Shown here: in pieces, positions 22,831 through 31,295 of the stretch
How the letters are laid out: each line of letters begins with the position of its first letter
Position numbering within the stretch: position 1 is the first letter of the stretch
IMG/VR virus record: IMGVR_UViG_3300047462_000385
Coordinates: 62,001-126,000 of that record
DNA: 64,000 bases
Strand: one strand, 5' to 3'
Source: a virus
Program-made: the position numbers and the translations under genes
Notes under the pieces: model-generated
Told to the model about the DNA's origin: nothing
Seen by the model: the letters and a program-made list of their open reading frames with translations, nothing else
Database searches by the model: none

Positions 22831-22905
22831 GTCCCTATAGTGAAAAGGATATCACGATCGTCTTCGAAACGATCAGTACAGGTTCGATTCCTGTTGGGGA
22901 TACCA
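22831..22905 (+). tRNA. tRNA-Arg (anticodon TCG)
   Basis: GTCCCTA/TGGGGAT acceptor (two wobbles), A, CCA. The stem ATCGT/ACGAT holds loop CTTCGAA, anticodon TCG (CGA/CGG). The D-arm is compact. It is the last tRNA and is followed by a terminator. Confidence 0.87.
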
Positions 22906-22907
22906 GA

Positions 22908-22930
22908 AGCTCCGAAAGGAGCTATTTTTA
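22908..22930 (+). terminator. Rho-independent terminator after the tRNA cluster
   Basis: AGCTCC-GAAA-GGAGCT is a perfect 6-bp stem with a stable GNRA-type loop, followed by ATTTTTAT. It would end the tRNA transcript before the gene at 22945. Confidence 0.8.
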
Positions 22931-22944
22931 TTTGTGGATTATAA

Positions 22945-23391
22945 ATGGATCGAGAATATCAAAAAGCTAAAAAGATAGATCGTTCTAATTGGAAATCTGG
23001 TCCATGGGATAATGAACCAGACTATGCTGAATGGACTACTGCTGTCGGATACCCTGCATGGTGTTCTCGTTTAAAAAGTGGAGCATGGTTTGGCGTTATA
23101 GAGGCTCCCTTACCTATTAAAGATTGTATCGGATTTTTTGGTCATGCCATGCGAGATAAATCAGATTTATTTGAGCATGATTTTGGAATGATTTGCCCGA
23201 CTGATCAAGAAGGTATTGGTGGATACACTACCAGCATGGAACACTGGGAAAGTCCAGGACTACCTACCAAAACTTCGTATCGAGGACCATACAAAACTTT
23301 AGAAGATTTAAAATCTATTTGTGAAGTCATTGCTAAGAACATTTCCGAAACACATCGTGAAGGTACGTACGTAAATTACTTTAATCTATAA
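22945..23391 (+). CDS. Hypothetical protein
   Basis: The 148-residue product is rich in Trp, Gly and Pro, with VGYPAWCSRLKSGAWFGVI and FFGHAMRDKSDLFEHDFGM as the most distinctive segments. It looks like a compact globular alpha/beta domain. I do not recognise the family. It follows the tRNA terminator and precedes the TyrRS gene by 6 bases. Confidence 0.65.
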   Translation: MDREYQKAKKIDRSNWKSGPWDNEPDYAEWTTAVGYPAWCSRLKSGAWFGVIEAPLPIKDCIGFFGHAMRDKSDLFEHDFGMICPTDQEGIGGYTTSMEHWESPGLPTKTSYRGPYKTLEDLKSICEVIAKNISETHREGTYVNYFNL

Positions 23392-23397
23392 AAAGAC

Positions 23398-24600
23398 ATG
23401 AAACTATTTGAAGATTTAGAGGCGCGTGGGCTGGTGAAACAGGCAACCAACACGGAAAAGATCCGTGAACTTCTCAATGAAAAGAAAGTTACTTTTTACA
23501 TTGGATTTGATCCCACTGCAAACAGTTTGCATGTAGGGCACTTATTACAGATGATTACTGCTAAACGCTTGGCGAATGCTGGTCACATACCAATCATGTT
23601 AATTGGTGGGGCTACCGCACAGATTGGTGATCCGAGTGGAAAGAGTAGCATGCGCCCCATGTTAGAAGAACATGTGGTAGAAGCGAACATCAAAAGCATT
23701 ACTCCGCAGATTAAAAAGATTGTGGGCGTAGATGACTGGCAGATCATCAACAACAAAAGATTCTTCCAGCACTTTACTTTCCTGAGCTTCATTCGAGAGT
23801 TTGGTCCGTTATTCTCAGTAAACAACATGCTGCGAGCCGATTGCTTCAAAAGCAGATTGGAGACTGGACTTTCATTTTTAGAATTCAATTACATGCTCAT
23901 GCAGGCGGTTGACTTCTTCCGTCTATTCGTTTGGAGAGATTGTATCCTTCAAATCGGTGGCGATGATCAGTGGTCCAACATTTTGGCTGGTATTGACTTG
24001 ATTCATAAAAAAGAAGGCAAGGAATCTTTCGGACTGACAATCCCCTTGCTAACTACTTCGGATGGAACCAAGATGGGGAAAACCGAAAAGGGAGCAGTGT
24101 GGCTATCGGAAGAAGGGCAGACGAGCATCTTCGACTTTTTTCAGTTCTGGCGTAACATTCCAGACGCAGAGGTTATGAAGTGCTTTAAGCAGCTGACCTT
24201 CTTGTCGCTGCAGGAAATTGCTACGATACCCTTTACTACTGTAGAGGAAATCAATGCGGCAAAGAAAAGATTGGCTTGCGAATTAACTACCATCGTACAT
24301 GGTAAAGATGCAACCGATATCACGCTTGAGGTGGTAGAGTCTCTCTTTGAAAAGAAAGATCCGTCTATCATGGAAGCCGCGCCTATCGATGACAATACTA
24401 ATGTTTTAGACTTGATTGTTAAATGTGAATTTGCTAAGTCTCGTACTGATGCAAGAAATCTAATTAACAATAAAGGTATTACTATTAATACTCAAGTTTT
24501 AGATAATCCAACACTTATTATTTCTAAATCACAATTTGGCAAAGAGATTATAGTGAAAAAGGGTAAAAAGAGTTTTAAGAGATTTATGATTGAGGAATAA
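23398..24600 (+). CDS. tyrS: Tyrosyl-tRNA synthetase
   Basis: The 400-residue protein carries class I motifs: HVGH at residues 45-48 (HIGH), KMGKT at 225-229 (KMSKS), and GFDPTANSLHVGH typical of TyrRS. LEFNYMLMQAVDFF and LQIGGDDQWSN provide the tyrosine pocket with Asp and Gln. The C-terminal S4-like RNA-binding domain starts near residue 335 (SRTDARNLINNKGITIN). It should charge tRNA-Tyr. No tRNA-Tyr gene is in the window, so it may serve the host tRNA or one encoded elsewhere. All core motifs are intact. Confidence 0.94.
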   Translation: MKLFEDLEARGLVKQATNTEKIRELLNEKKVTFYIGFDPTANSLHVGHLLQMITAKRLANAGHIPIMLIGGATAQIGDPSGKSSMRPMLEEHVVEANIKSITPQIKKIVGVDDWQIINNKRFFQHFTFLSFIREFGPLFSVNNMLRADCFKSRLETGLSFLEFNYMLMQAVDFFRLFVWRDCILQIGGDDQWSNILAGIDLIHKKEGKESFGLTIPLLTTSDGTKMGKTEKGAVWLSEEGQTSIFDFFQFWRNIPDAEVMKCFKQLTFLSLQEIATIPFTTVEEINAAKKRLACELTTIVHGKDATDITLEVVESLFEKKDPSIMEAAPIDDNTNVLDLIVKCEFAKSRTDARNLINNKGITINTQVLDNPTLIISKSQFGKEIIVKKGKKSFKRFMIEE

Positions 24601-24601
24601 T

Positions 24602-24910
24602 ATGTCAAGACCAGAATTTGTTACAGAAGAAGACATTGCTCGTTGGCAAGATGTTTTAGATAACGATGATCGCTTGCCCAAGCCATTACTTGCCTCAGCC
24701 ATTATAAAAGAAGTTTGTTTTGCTGGGCTATGGCTAGCGGAAGAGCTAGAAAATTCAAATTGTCCCGAAGACATAATTGTAAGAATTCAGTTTACTCATG
24801 GGCGACTTTCTTTCGGGCGCGATCCATGGAAAGCGGCGCAAACACTTTTGGATGGTTATAGAAAAGGTGAGTTGAGCTTTGAGTCTGATGAGGATGAGAA
24901 GCTGAATTAA
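24602..24910 (+). CDS. Hypothetical acidic helical protein
   Basis: From the ATG at 24602 (GAGGAAT just upstream) the product is 102 residues; an in-frame TTG at 24590 inside tyrS is less likely. It is helical, with an acidic end and the segment KPLLASAIIKEVCFAGLWLAEEL. Family not recognised. It follows tyrS by one base. Confidence 0.6.
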   Translation: MSRPEFVTEEDIARWQDVLDNDDRLPKPLLASAIIKEVCFAGLWLAEELENSNCPEDIIVRIQFTHGRLSFGRDPWKAAQTLLDGYRKGELSFESDEDEKLN

Positions 24911-24959
24911 GTTTCTGAAAATTTCCAGCTCCTACCGTATTTTAGTTTTTTTAGAGCGG

Positions 24960-24988
24960 TTGACACATGCGGCTAACGTGAGCAAATT
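24960..24988 (+). promoter_or_regulatory. Possible promoter upstream of MoxR gene 1
   Basis: TTGACA at 24960-24965 is exact, but the -10 at the expected spacing (CAAATT) is poor. It lies in the 111-base gap before the MoxR gene, the only plausible place for a local promoter. Confidence 0.35.
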
Positions 24989-25021
24989 GGTAAGTACATT
25001 CCACTAATTGGAGAAAACATA

Positions 25022-26164
25022 ATGCCGACACCAGCCCCGCAACAAATGACTACTTCAGATTTTAATCTGGAAAAATTAAATACTAAAGACTTGGCATCTC
25101 ATATTAAAGCTGCCATTGATGTAGGTAGTAACATCGCAATCTTCGGTCGAAGAGGAACTGGTAAAACTGAAATCTCTAAACAAGAGATTAAGAAAGCAGG
25201 ACTGCACGAAGTCTATATTAACTTGTCCGTTTTGGAAAGAGTAGACTTAGGTGGTTATCCAGATATCATGGGCAAGGTTATTTCTGAAGAAGATAATCGC
25301 AAAAGATTCGTCGATTTCTTGCTCCCTCATTTCTACAAGCCAATGTTCGATGGTGATGTAGATGTAGTTGCTCTGTTAGACGAAGTGGACAAGGCTGACC
25401 CAAGCCTATGGGCACCTTTGCTAGAGTTCACTCAATTCAAGTCCATCAACGGTCGTAAGCTTCCTAAGCTGAGAGCAAGTATCTTGACTGGTAACTTGAT
25501 CTCTGAAGGTGGCTCTCGTCCCAGCTTACCCCTATTAGATAGAGCAGAAAAATATTTGGTTGAAGCCGATGCAACCTCTTGGTTGGATTGGGCTGGTAAG
25601 TCAAATCATATTCACCCATCTGTTACTGCTTACATCAACGACCATCCTAAGGATTTGTTCGGTGCAGTAGATCCAGAAGATCGTTATGCCGATCCTTCTC
25701 CTCGTGGTTGGCAGAGAGCTTCCCAGCTTTTGTATGCTGGTGAGAAGCTTGGTTGGACCACCACCATGTTGAACAAGAAGGTTTGTGGTTGCGTTGGTAA
25801 AGATGCTGGTCTCAAGTACTCTAACTACTATGAATACTACCAAGAACTTCTTCCTATGATCGAAGCCATTTATCATGGCAAGGATGTTTCATCCAAGTAC
25901 AATGTGATGGAACCAGGCAAGCAATTAGTTGCTTGTATGATTACTTGCGCCCGTTTGGCAACTCACCTAGATGGTGCCAACGAGAACGAGCCGCCGCCAG
26001 CAGTTAGACACGTAGGTCGTTTCTTGCAAAAGGCTTCGTATGAAAACGTATTGGTGGCTGTTAGAAGCCAAATTCAAATCGATCGCTTGGTCAAGTTCAA
26101 TCTTGATGAGCACCCAGAATGGGAGCAGGTTCTTAATAGGATCAATAAGTCAGTAGATGAATGA
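25022..26164 (+). CDS. MoxR-type AAA+ ATPase
   Basis: The 380-residue protein has Walker A GRRGTGKT near residues 41-48, Walker B VVALLDEVDKA near 118, and the sensor segment ILTGNLISEGG near 157. The substrate-binding insert FTQFKSINGRKLPK is typical of MoxR/CobS-like proteins. These ATPases remodel or activate partners, commonly VWA-domain proteins, and the next gene encodes one. C-terminal residues 190-380 form the helical lid. A second homologue is at 35771. Confidence 0.9.
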   Translation: MPTPAPQQMTTSDFNLEKLNTKDLASHIKAAIDVGSNIAIFGRRGTGKTEISKQEIKKAGLHEVYINLSVLERVDLGGYPDIMGKVISEEDNRKRFVDFLLPHFYKPMFDGDVDVVALLDEVDKADPSLWAPLLEFTQFKSINGRKLPKLRASILTGNLISEGGSRPSLPLLDRAEKYLVEADATSWLDWAGKSNHIHPSVTAYINDHPKDLFGAVDPEDRYADPSPRGWQRASQLLYAGEKLGWTTTMLNKKVCGCVGKDAGLKYSNYYEYYQELLPMIEAIYHGKDVSSKYNVMEPGKQLVACMITCARLATHLDGANENEPPPAVRHVGRFLQKASYENVLVAVRSQIQIDRLVKFNLDEHPEWEQVLNRINKSVDE

Positions 26165-26165
26165 A

Positions 26166-26197
26166 AATACCTATTCCTCTTTAGATATATAGGTATT
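26166..26197. repeat. 9-bp hairpin containing GATATATAG before the VWA gene
   Basis: AATACCTAT at 26166 and ATAGGTATT at 26189-26197 are perfect complements with a 14-base loop. GATATATAG spans 26184-26192. The hairpin ends 9 bases before the ATG at 26207 and abuts its GGAG ribosome-binding site. Confidence 0.55.
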
Positions 26198-26206
26198 GGA
26201 GATATA

Positions 26207-27970
26207 ATGAAATTTTCCAGAATCATAGGCAAAGTTGATCCAAAGTTAGTACAACAGGCAGAAGACAAACTATCACAAGTTTTCCTTGAGCTTGGTACTA
26301 GATACAATAACGAGCATGTAGGTACTGGTATGGGTGGTGACCCGCTCATCTTCAGCCTGATGTATCCAGTAGAGCATGTATGTACTATGAACATGCCTAC
26401 TGCCGCAACTGATGGCAAGCGATACTACTGGAATCCAAAATTCGTTATTAAACAATCTAGAATTGGTTTGCGTATTGTTTGTGGTCACGAAGCGTGGCAC
26501 GCCATCTATATGCATCCACAAAGAAGAGGATCTAGAATTCCTAAGCTGTGGAACATCGCTGTTGACTTCATCGTCAATGGAACCGTGATGGACGATTTCA
26601 AAGCCAGAAAAATGGATCCAAAGGAAATGTTCACCAAGCATCTTGGCAAGTACATGACCTTGCAACAATATGCTGACATGTTCAAAGATCCTTTCTCCAA
26701 AATCAAAGGGTTCGAAGAACTAGAGCCAATGGGTCAAAGTGGGTCCTCAGACGTTGCACTTCCTGCACCTAACGAAGATAGAGAGTTAACTCCTAAAGAG
26801 TTAAAGGAATTGGAGCGTCGCGAGAAGAGTGTTAAATTCTTTTATGCCGATCCAGATCTATCTGATGATATGAAGCGACCCGAAGCTATTTACGATTACT
26901 TGTATAGCCTTCTCCCAAAGTGTCCAAAGTGTGGGCGTGTTGGTATTTATCAAATGCCAAACAAGAAAAAGGGTAAAGACAAGAATAAGGGCAAGGGCGA
27001 TAAGTCCGAAGACCAAGATAAGCAAGAGGGTCAAGACCAACAGCCGGGTCAAGATGGTGACAAAGACCAATCGCATGATCATGGAGACGGTCAGCCATGT
27101 AATTGCCCATCACACCAACATGGAGACGGTCAAGGTCAGCCGAGTGATGGTGATGCCCAAGGTCAGGGTCAAGGACAAGGCGGACAGGGACAGAACGATC
27201 CAAATGGTCAAGGACAAGGTAGTGGTGATTGTGACCACGGATGCGATGAGTGTGGTGGCGGCTTCGATGTTTTCGGATTTGGAAGCACACTAGACGATCA
27301 TATGGACACTGAAGAGTCCGAAGAGAAGCTTGCCAAAAGAATCTCTGATGCTATGGAATCTGCCAAGAAGATGGCTGGTTATGTACCAGCTGCCTTGGAA
27401 GACGAGCTTGGTAAATTAACGGCGCCAAAGGTGACCTGGCAGGATATTATCCGCACCAGATTGCTTAAGGCTAGAGCTGGTAACGGTCGTAACGACTGGA
27501 CCCGTTTCAGAAGCCGCCCAATGTTCACGGGCTTGTTAGTGCCTAAGAGAAAGAACTACTACGCTCACTTTGGCTGTTTGCTGGACACCAGCGGCTCTAT
27601 GAGCAAGGATGACATGGCTTTTGGTCTGTCCCAGCTTGCCTCCCTAGACGAGCGTTCTGAGGGCACTATCGTGCCAGCAGATGCCGATATCTATTGGGAC
27701 AAGGCAACCAAGGTCAAGAAAGCCAACTTTGAGGAACTATCTAAGGTTAAAATCTTTGGGCGTGGTGGAACCAAGTATGCAGCCTTCTTTGATGACTACG
27801 AGAAAAACATTGGTACTTGTGACTTCCTAATTGTCATTACTGACGGATTCTTGCTAGATACTGACCTTGCCGAGATGAAGCATCCTGGCAAAGACGTTAT
27901 CTGGTTGATTACCAGCGGCAGTTCTTTCAAGCCTCCATTCGGCAGAGCTTTTGATCTTCGTTCGAGTTAA
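26207..27970 (+). CDS. VWA-domain protein with metallopeptidase-like domain (DUF2201 type)
   Basis: The 587-residue protein begins with a domain carrying CGHEAWHAI (HExxH at 94-98), the zinc-site motif of putative metallopeptidases that precede VWA domains. A Gln/Gly/Asp-rich, low-complexity acidic linker follows (about residues 240-345), with two Cys pairs (CPKCG, CDHGCDECGGG) flanking it. The C-terminal VWA-like domain has LDTSGSMSK (MIDAS, near 461) and ITDGFLLD near 548. It is a typical MoxR partner, as in MoxR-VWA chaperone pairs and CobS/CobT. The two may remodel or unfold a phage or host protein. Confidence 0.88.
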   Translation: MKFSRIIGKVDPKLVQQAEDKLSQVFLELGTRYNNEHVGTGMGGDPLIFSLMYPVEHVCTMNMPTAATDGKRYYWNPKFVIKQSRIGLRIVCGHEAWHAIYMHPQRRGSRIPKLWNIAVDFIVNGTVMDDFKARKMDPKEMFTKHLGKYMTLQQYADMFKDPFSKIKGFEELEPMGQSGSSDVALPAPNEDRELTPKELKELERREKSVKFFYADPDLSDDMKRPEAIYDYLYSLLPKCPKCGRVGIYQMPNKKKGKDKNKGKGDKSEDQDKQEGQDQQPGQDGDKDQSHDHGDGQPCNCPSHQHGDGQGQPSDGDAQGQGQGQGGQGQNDPNGQGQGSGDCDHGCDECGGGFDVFGFGSTLDDHMDTEESEEKLAKRISDAMESAKKMAGYVPAALEDELGKLTAPKVTWQDIIRTRLLKARAGNGRNDWTRFRSRPMFTGLLVPKRKNYYAHFGCLLDTSGSMSKDDMAFGLSQLASLDERSEGTIVPADADIYWDKATKVKKANFEELSKVKIFGRGGTKYAAFFDDYEKNIGTCDFLIVITDGFLLDTDLAEMKHPGKDVIWLITSGSSFKPPFGRAFDLRSS

Positions 27971-27972
27971 TC

Positions 27973-28350
27973 ATGAGACGCGTAGATAAACCATGGGGAT
28001 ATGAGCTTATTTGGGCAGAAACTAAAGATTATGTGGGGAAAGTTCTGCACATCAATCAAGGTCATAAATTATCTCGCCAATATCATAATATCAAGGAAGA
28101 AACTTTCTTAGTACAAAGTGGTGAAATGGATCTAGAAATTGGTCCAGATGATCAAAGAACTGTTCTTCATATGAAGGCGGGCGATTCTTTTCATTGCCCA
28201 CCAAATACTATTCATCGTATGGTTGCTGCAACTGATGTTGATGTAGTAGAGGTTTCTACTCCACATTTGGATGATGTGGTCAGACTAGACGATGATTATG
28301 GGCGCCAAAATGCCCCGGATCACATAATTCTAAAATTTGACCTCCCTTGA
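27973..28350 (+). CDS. Cupin, mannose-6-phosphate isomerase/ManC-tail-like
   Basis: The 125-residue cupin begins VDKPWGYELIW, the characteristic opening of the isomerase domain of bifunctional ManC/type II phosphomannose isomerases, then GHKLSRQYHNIKEETFLVQSGEM and GDSFHCPPNTIHRM, the two cupin metal motifs. It would interconvert fructose-6-P and mannose-6-P, feeding GDP-mannose for the Gmd/Fcl pathway at 48.5-50.5 kb, although no mannose-1-P guanylyltransferase is present in the window. A general sugar-binding cupin is the alternative. Confidence 0.8.
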   Translation: MRRVDKPWGYELIWAETKDYVGKVLHINQGHKLSRQYHNIKEETFLVQSGEMDLEIGPDDQRTVLHMKAGDSFHCPPNTIHRMVAATDVDVVEVSTPHLDDVVRLDDDYGRQNAPDHIILKFDLP

Positions 28351-28375
28351 CGCCCTAATTTTCCGACTTATGTTG
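28347..28375 (+). promoter_or_regulatory. Phage promoter upstream of 28412
   Basis: TTGACG at 28347, CCCTAATTTT spacer and TATGTT at 28369-28374 (16-base spacer) resemble the promoters at 36894 and 39682. It begins within the last codons of the cupin gene, with the next start at 28412. Confidence 0.5.
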
Positions 28376-28411
28376 TAGCCTGTAACCGACTACTAACGCG
28401 GCATTCTGTGT

Positions 28412-28864
28412 ATGAGTGCTCGTAATTTATTCAAAGTGGCGGAAAAACTAGAGAAAAAGTATCTTGCATCTGAAGCACAAATGCAAGAAGGCTTTGGTAC
28501 AGGTTTAGATGACGTGTCTAAGGTTACCAATTCATTCAGATTATTAACTGAGTTAGTTACCATGATTCAGAGATTCAAGGATAGATTGAAGACATACCCT
28601 GTTGCTGAAGTGCCAGCCACTAATATACTTACAGGTTATAATGCAATCCGTACTATGATGCAAAGAGCCTGGAATCCATCAATTCAAGGATACGACTTAG
28701 ATAACACTAAAATTGTTAATATAAAAAGATTCTTAAGTTCTGTATTGGAAGATGTGGGACAGGTTATTCCGGTCCTAAAGAGCATTGCTCCAGATCAATC
28801 GGGCAAACTAGATCAGTATCTAAATTCTTTAAATTCAAATATTTCACAAATCAAAGCAGGGTGA
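28412..28864 (+). CDS. Helical hypothetical protein
   Basis: The 150-residue product is almost wholly helical, with an acidic/polar first half and a C-terminal helix rich in Leu/Asn/Ser. No recognised family. It follows a promoter and ends three bases before a short gap leading to a tiny membrane ORF. Confidence 0.6.
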   Translation: MSARNLFKVAEKLEKKYLASEAQMQEGFGTGLDDVSKVTNSFRLLTELVTMIQRFKDRLKTYPVAEVPATNILTGYNAIRTMMQRAWNPSIQGYDLDNTKIVNIKRFLSSVLEDVGQVIPVLKSIAPDQSGKLDQYLNSLNSNISQIKAG

Positions 28865-28874
28865 TGTGGATACA

Positions 28875-28943
28875 ATGAGCTACATAATTCTTGGAGTTAT
28901 TCTTGCAGTAGCTCTTTATTATAATTTACGTAAAGACGATTAA
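28875..28943 (+). CDS. 22-residue single-span membrane peptide
   Basis: ATG at 28875 encodes one hydrophobic span (YIILGVILAVALYY) with a basic/acidic tail. Its place between two genes and typical micropeptide composition support it; the ribosome-binding site is only moderate. Confidence 0.35.
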   Translation: MSYIILGVILAVALYYNLRKDD

Positions 28944-28960
28944 CAATTTAGGAAAGTAAA

Positions 28961-29443
28961 ATGGATATCGTAACAAAAGTTGCCCTAGCTGGTGGCTTGT
29001 TTGCAGTATTTACTTTTGTTCACTTCTTTGTGGACTGGGTTTTGCAAACGCACGCTGAAGCTATGGCGAAACATAACAACCCTTGGGTTCGAGCACGCCA
29101 CTGCCTCATCTATACGATTGGCTTCGTTCCTATGATGGTGTTGCTTCATTTTCAGGCTTGGGAGTGGGTTGTTGGATTAAACATTCTGTTCTGGTCTCAC
29201 TTTGTCGAAGATACTTATATTCCAGTGTATCTTTGGGCAAGATACATTCGCAGACCACCTGAGATGGTGATGCCAACGAAACAGACCGGACTAGATGGTT
29301 ATGTTACCATTTTGCCGCCCGATCCTAAAAAAGGATTTGTAGAATTCATTTCGACGCCACTTGGTAAGATTCTTATGATTGCAATCGATCAAATCATTCA
29401 CTTGGCATTTTTGTTCCCTTTAGTATGTATGGCATTGAATTAA
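28961..29443 (+). CDS. DUF3307-like integral membrane protein
   Basis: The 160-residue protein has spans at about 7-27, 47-64, 67-85 and 138-156. HFFVDWVLQTH near residue 21 and FWSHFVEDTYIP near 80 resemble the conserved polar positions of DUF3307 phage/plasmid membrane proteins. An AGGAAAG site precedes the ATG. Function unknown. Confidence 0.65.
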   Translation: MDIVTKVALAGGLFAVFTFVHFFVDWVLQTHAEAMAKHNNPWVRARHCLIYTIGFVPMMVLLHFQAWEWVVGLNILFWSHFVEDTYIPVYLWARYIRRPPEMVMPTKQTGLDGYVTILPPDPKKGFVEFISTPLGKILMIAIDQIIHLAFLFPLVCMALN

Positions 29444-29444
29444 C

Positions 29445-29843
29445 ATGAACTGGGAAGAATTTAGAGATCTCATCGTTGATAATCTATCAGAAGATCTTTT
29501 AGATAAAAAGTATAGGGCTATACGTGGCAGGTCAGAGCATTTGCCGCATTCATTTGGTCACTGCTATGTTGCAAGTGAAGCTGCCTATTATTTGCTTGGT
29601 GGCAAAGAAGAGGGATGGAAAGCTCATTATGTCAAGCATATGGGATGCTCTCATTGGTTTTTAAAACACAAGTCTGGGTTCATTTTAGACTTGACCGCTG
29701 ACCAATTCAAATTTCCTATCGATTATAGTAAGGGTCGTGGTACTGGGTTTCTAACCAAAGAACCAAGTAAAAGAGCCAAGTTATTGATGAAAAGGATTGC
29801 CATTTCTCCTACTTGGAAAATGTTTAAACTAATGACCCTGTAA
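29445..29843 (+). CDS. YunG-like, possible Cys-His-Asp hydrolase fold
   Basis: The 132-residue product has GHCYVASEAAYYLLGG near residue 38, GCSHWFLKH near 67 and ILDLTADQF near 79. The spacing of Cys, His and Asp resembles the papain-like core seen in the YunG family of uncharacterised proteins. Activity is inferred only. It is one base from the upstream gene stop. Confidence 0.55.
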   Translation: MNWEEFRDLIVDNLSEDLLDKKYRAIRGRSEHLPHSFGHCYVASEAAYYLLGGKEEGWKAHYVKHMGCSHWFLKHKSGFILDLTADQFKFPIDYSKGRGTGFLTKEPSKRAKLLMKRIAISPTWKMFKLMTL

Positions 29844-29873
29844 AGACATATACTATCTTGATATAGATTGTAT

Positions 29874-30911
29874 ATGGTCAAGTCTTTTAATCAAATTAAT
29901 CCAAGGTTTAGACAATTGACAGATCTTCTATTCTTTTCTGATAGAATGGATTTAGATCTAAATAATTATAGGGCTATGTTAAGAGAAAAGCCCGAGAATT
30001 TTGCATATGCTTGGGACCGTTTCTTGAAGTGTTCCGAAATTTTCTGGGAAAACGGCGAAGAGTTTTGGTTCAATAGACTATCTTTCCTACTATCTTTGAA
30101 TGATAGGGCGCTAACCAAACGTCTAGATGAGTATCTAGAAACGAGAGCTTTTAATGCTTTCCGCGACAAACCAGAGGTTAATGTCAAGTATGACATTGAA
30201 TACCTTCAGTTTGTGGAGTATTGTAAAGTCAAGCATGCTCGACACGAGAGCCTTGCTACCATTAAAAATTCTTTAATGGAGATGCCGTCTCATATTAATG
30301 TAGACAAGCTTGTCTCTATTGTTCGTGACTTCACTCCATTTATCTTCAAAGACCTTGATGAATATGCCGGGGCAGTGGCTCAAAAAATTACCAAGTCAGC
30401 TCGTAGCTTCGAGTTATTGCTGGCACTAGAAGAGCGTGGGCTACATTTTGATAGACAGCCCATTGTTTGCCTTGTAAAAGAAATTGTGACGGTTCGCAAA
30501 CAAAACGATAAGAACCGTCGCGCCTTTTTTGCTATTCTTAATGATCCTAAGATGATGGTGCTATTGAAGAATGACTATGATTCAGTATTCAAAGATAGAC
30601 TTCGCGATCTATTAAGAACTTGTGATCATTGCCTTTTAGAAGAAAATCATCTTCGTAATTTCAAAAATGTAATTACATTGGATCCTTCGTTTGCTGATGA
30701 GTTGGCGATCATGTATGCTAATAAACTATACATGCGTACTACTGGTCATAAGAAAGCCAATGCAGATAGATTGATTAGACTTATGAAGATGATTCCGCAG
30801 GTAGTTCCTAAAAAGATTTTAGCTTACTTATCCTCTAAGAATAATATGACGGATATCAAATATATTTTAGTTTCTTTCCCCGAATTGAAAAAATTAGCCG
30901 CCTTCGTTTGA
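29874..30911 (+). CDS. Alpha-helical (solenoid-like) hypothetical protein
   Basis: From the ATG at 29874 the product has 345 residues (an in-frame TTG at 29868 adds two). It is helical throughout, with repeated helix pairs and Leu/Lys-rich spacing (SARSFELLLALEERGLHF, LRNFKNVITLDPSFADEL). The C-terminal end FPELKKLAAF resembles that of the gene at 34713. Overall layout matches the helical protein at 34713, so both may be paralogues. No enzyme motifs are seen. Confidence 0.6.
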   Translation: MVKSFNQINPRFRQLTDLLFFSDRMDLDLNNYRAMLREKPENFAYAWDRFLKCSEIFWENGEEFWFNRLSFLLSLNDRALTKRLDEYLETRAFNAFRDKPEVNVKYDIEYLQFVEYCKVKHARHESLATIKNSLMEMPSHINVDKLVSIVRDFTPFIFKDLDEYAGAVAQKITKSARSFELLLALEERGLHFDRQPIVCLVKEIVTVRKQNDKNRRAFFAILNDPKMMVLLKNDYDSVFKDRLRDLLRTCDHCLLEENHLRNFKNVITLDPSFADELAIMYANKLYMRTTGHKKANADRLIRLMKMIPQVVPKKILAYLSSKNNMTDIKYILVSFPELKKLAAFV

Positions 30912-30920
30912 TGGCGAGCC

Positions 30921-30949
30921 TTGACATACAATTTTTAAGAATTACTTTG
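30921..30949 (+). promoter_or_regulatory. Phage promoter upstream of Fe-S carrier 1
   Basis: TTGACA at 30921-30926, AATTT in the spacer and TACTTT at 30943-30948 with a 16-base spacer. The predicted start lies only about 6 bases before the ATG at 30961, so the message would have almost no leader. Confidence 0.55.
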
Positions 30950-30960
30950 CCTGAGGTAAA

Positions 30961-31287
30961 ATGATCCACATTACTGATAAAGCTATTAGCAAAATCAAAG
31001 AAATCTCTGAAGCCGAAGGTGTTGGACACCTTACTGTCAGACTCAAGGTAGTTGGTGGTGGTTGCGCAGGATTTACGCAAGATATGCACTTTGATGATAT
31101 TGGCGCAAAAGAATTAGATGAAGTTATAGAGATGGACGGCGTTACCATCCTAGTAGACCCTATGTCTATGCAGTATATGGATGAAACCACTCTAGATTTT
31201 GTAGAGAGTCAGTTTGGTACAGGATTCAAGTTTTTGAACCCCAACGTCAAAAGTAGCTGCGGCTGTGGGAGTTCTGTAAGTTTTTAA
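30961..31287 (+). CDS. A-type Fe-S cluster carrier (IscA/ErpA/HesB family), copy 1
   Basis: The 108-residue protein has GGGCAGFTQDMHF near residue 35 and a C-terminal SSCGCGSSVSF, giving the three conserved cysteines of the family (C-x~60-C-G-C). FLNPNVKSSCGCG is close to the ErpA/IscA consensus. It would carry or donate Fe-S clusters to client proteins, which here could include the radical SAM enzyme at 9300. Intact, with its own promoter. Confidence 0.93.
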   Translation: MIHITDKAISKIKEISEAEGVGHLTVRLKVVGGGCAGFTQDMHFDDIGAKELDEVIEMDGVTILVDPMSMQYMDETTLDFVESQFGTGFKFLNPNVKSSCGCGSSVSF

Positions 31288-31295
31288 GGTGTAAG

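Noticed and set aside
22813-22841. TTGACA at 22813 with TATAGT at the right spacing as a promoter
   Set aside because: The -10 lies within the tRNA-Arg(TCG) gene that begins at 22831, so transcription would start inside it and cannot serve it; the similarity is probably chance.
26886-27290. Long His/Arg/Asp-rich minus-strand frame inside the VWA gene
   Set aside because: It is the antisense of the Gln/Gly/Asp-rich linker; repeated low-complexity codons leave the opposite strand open.
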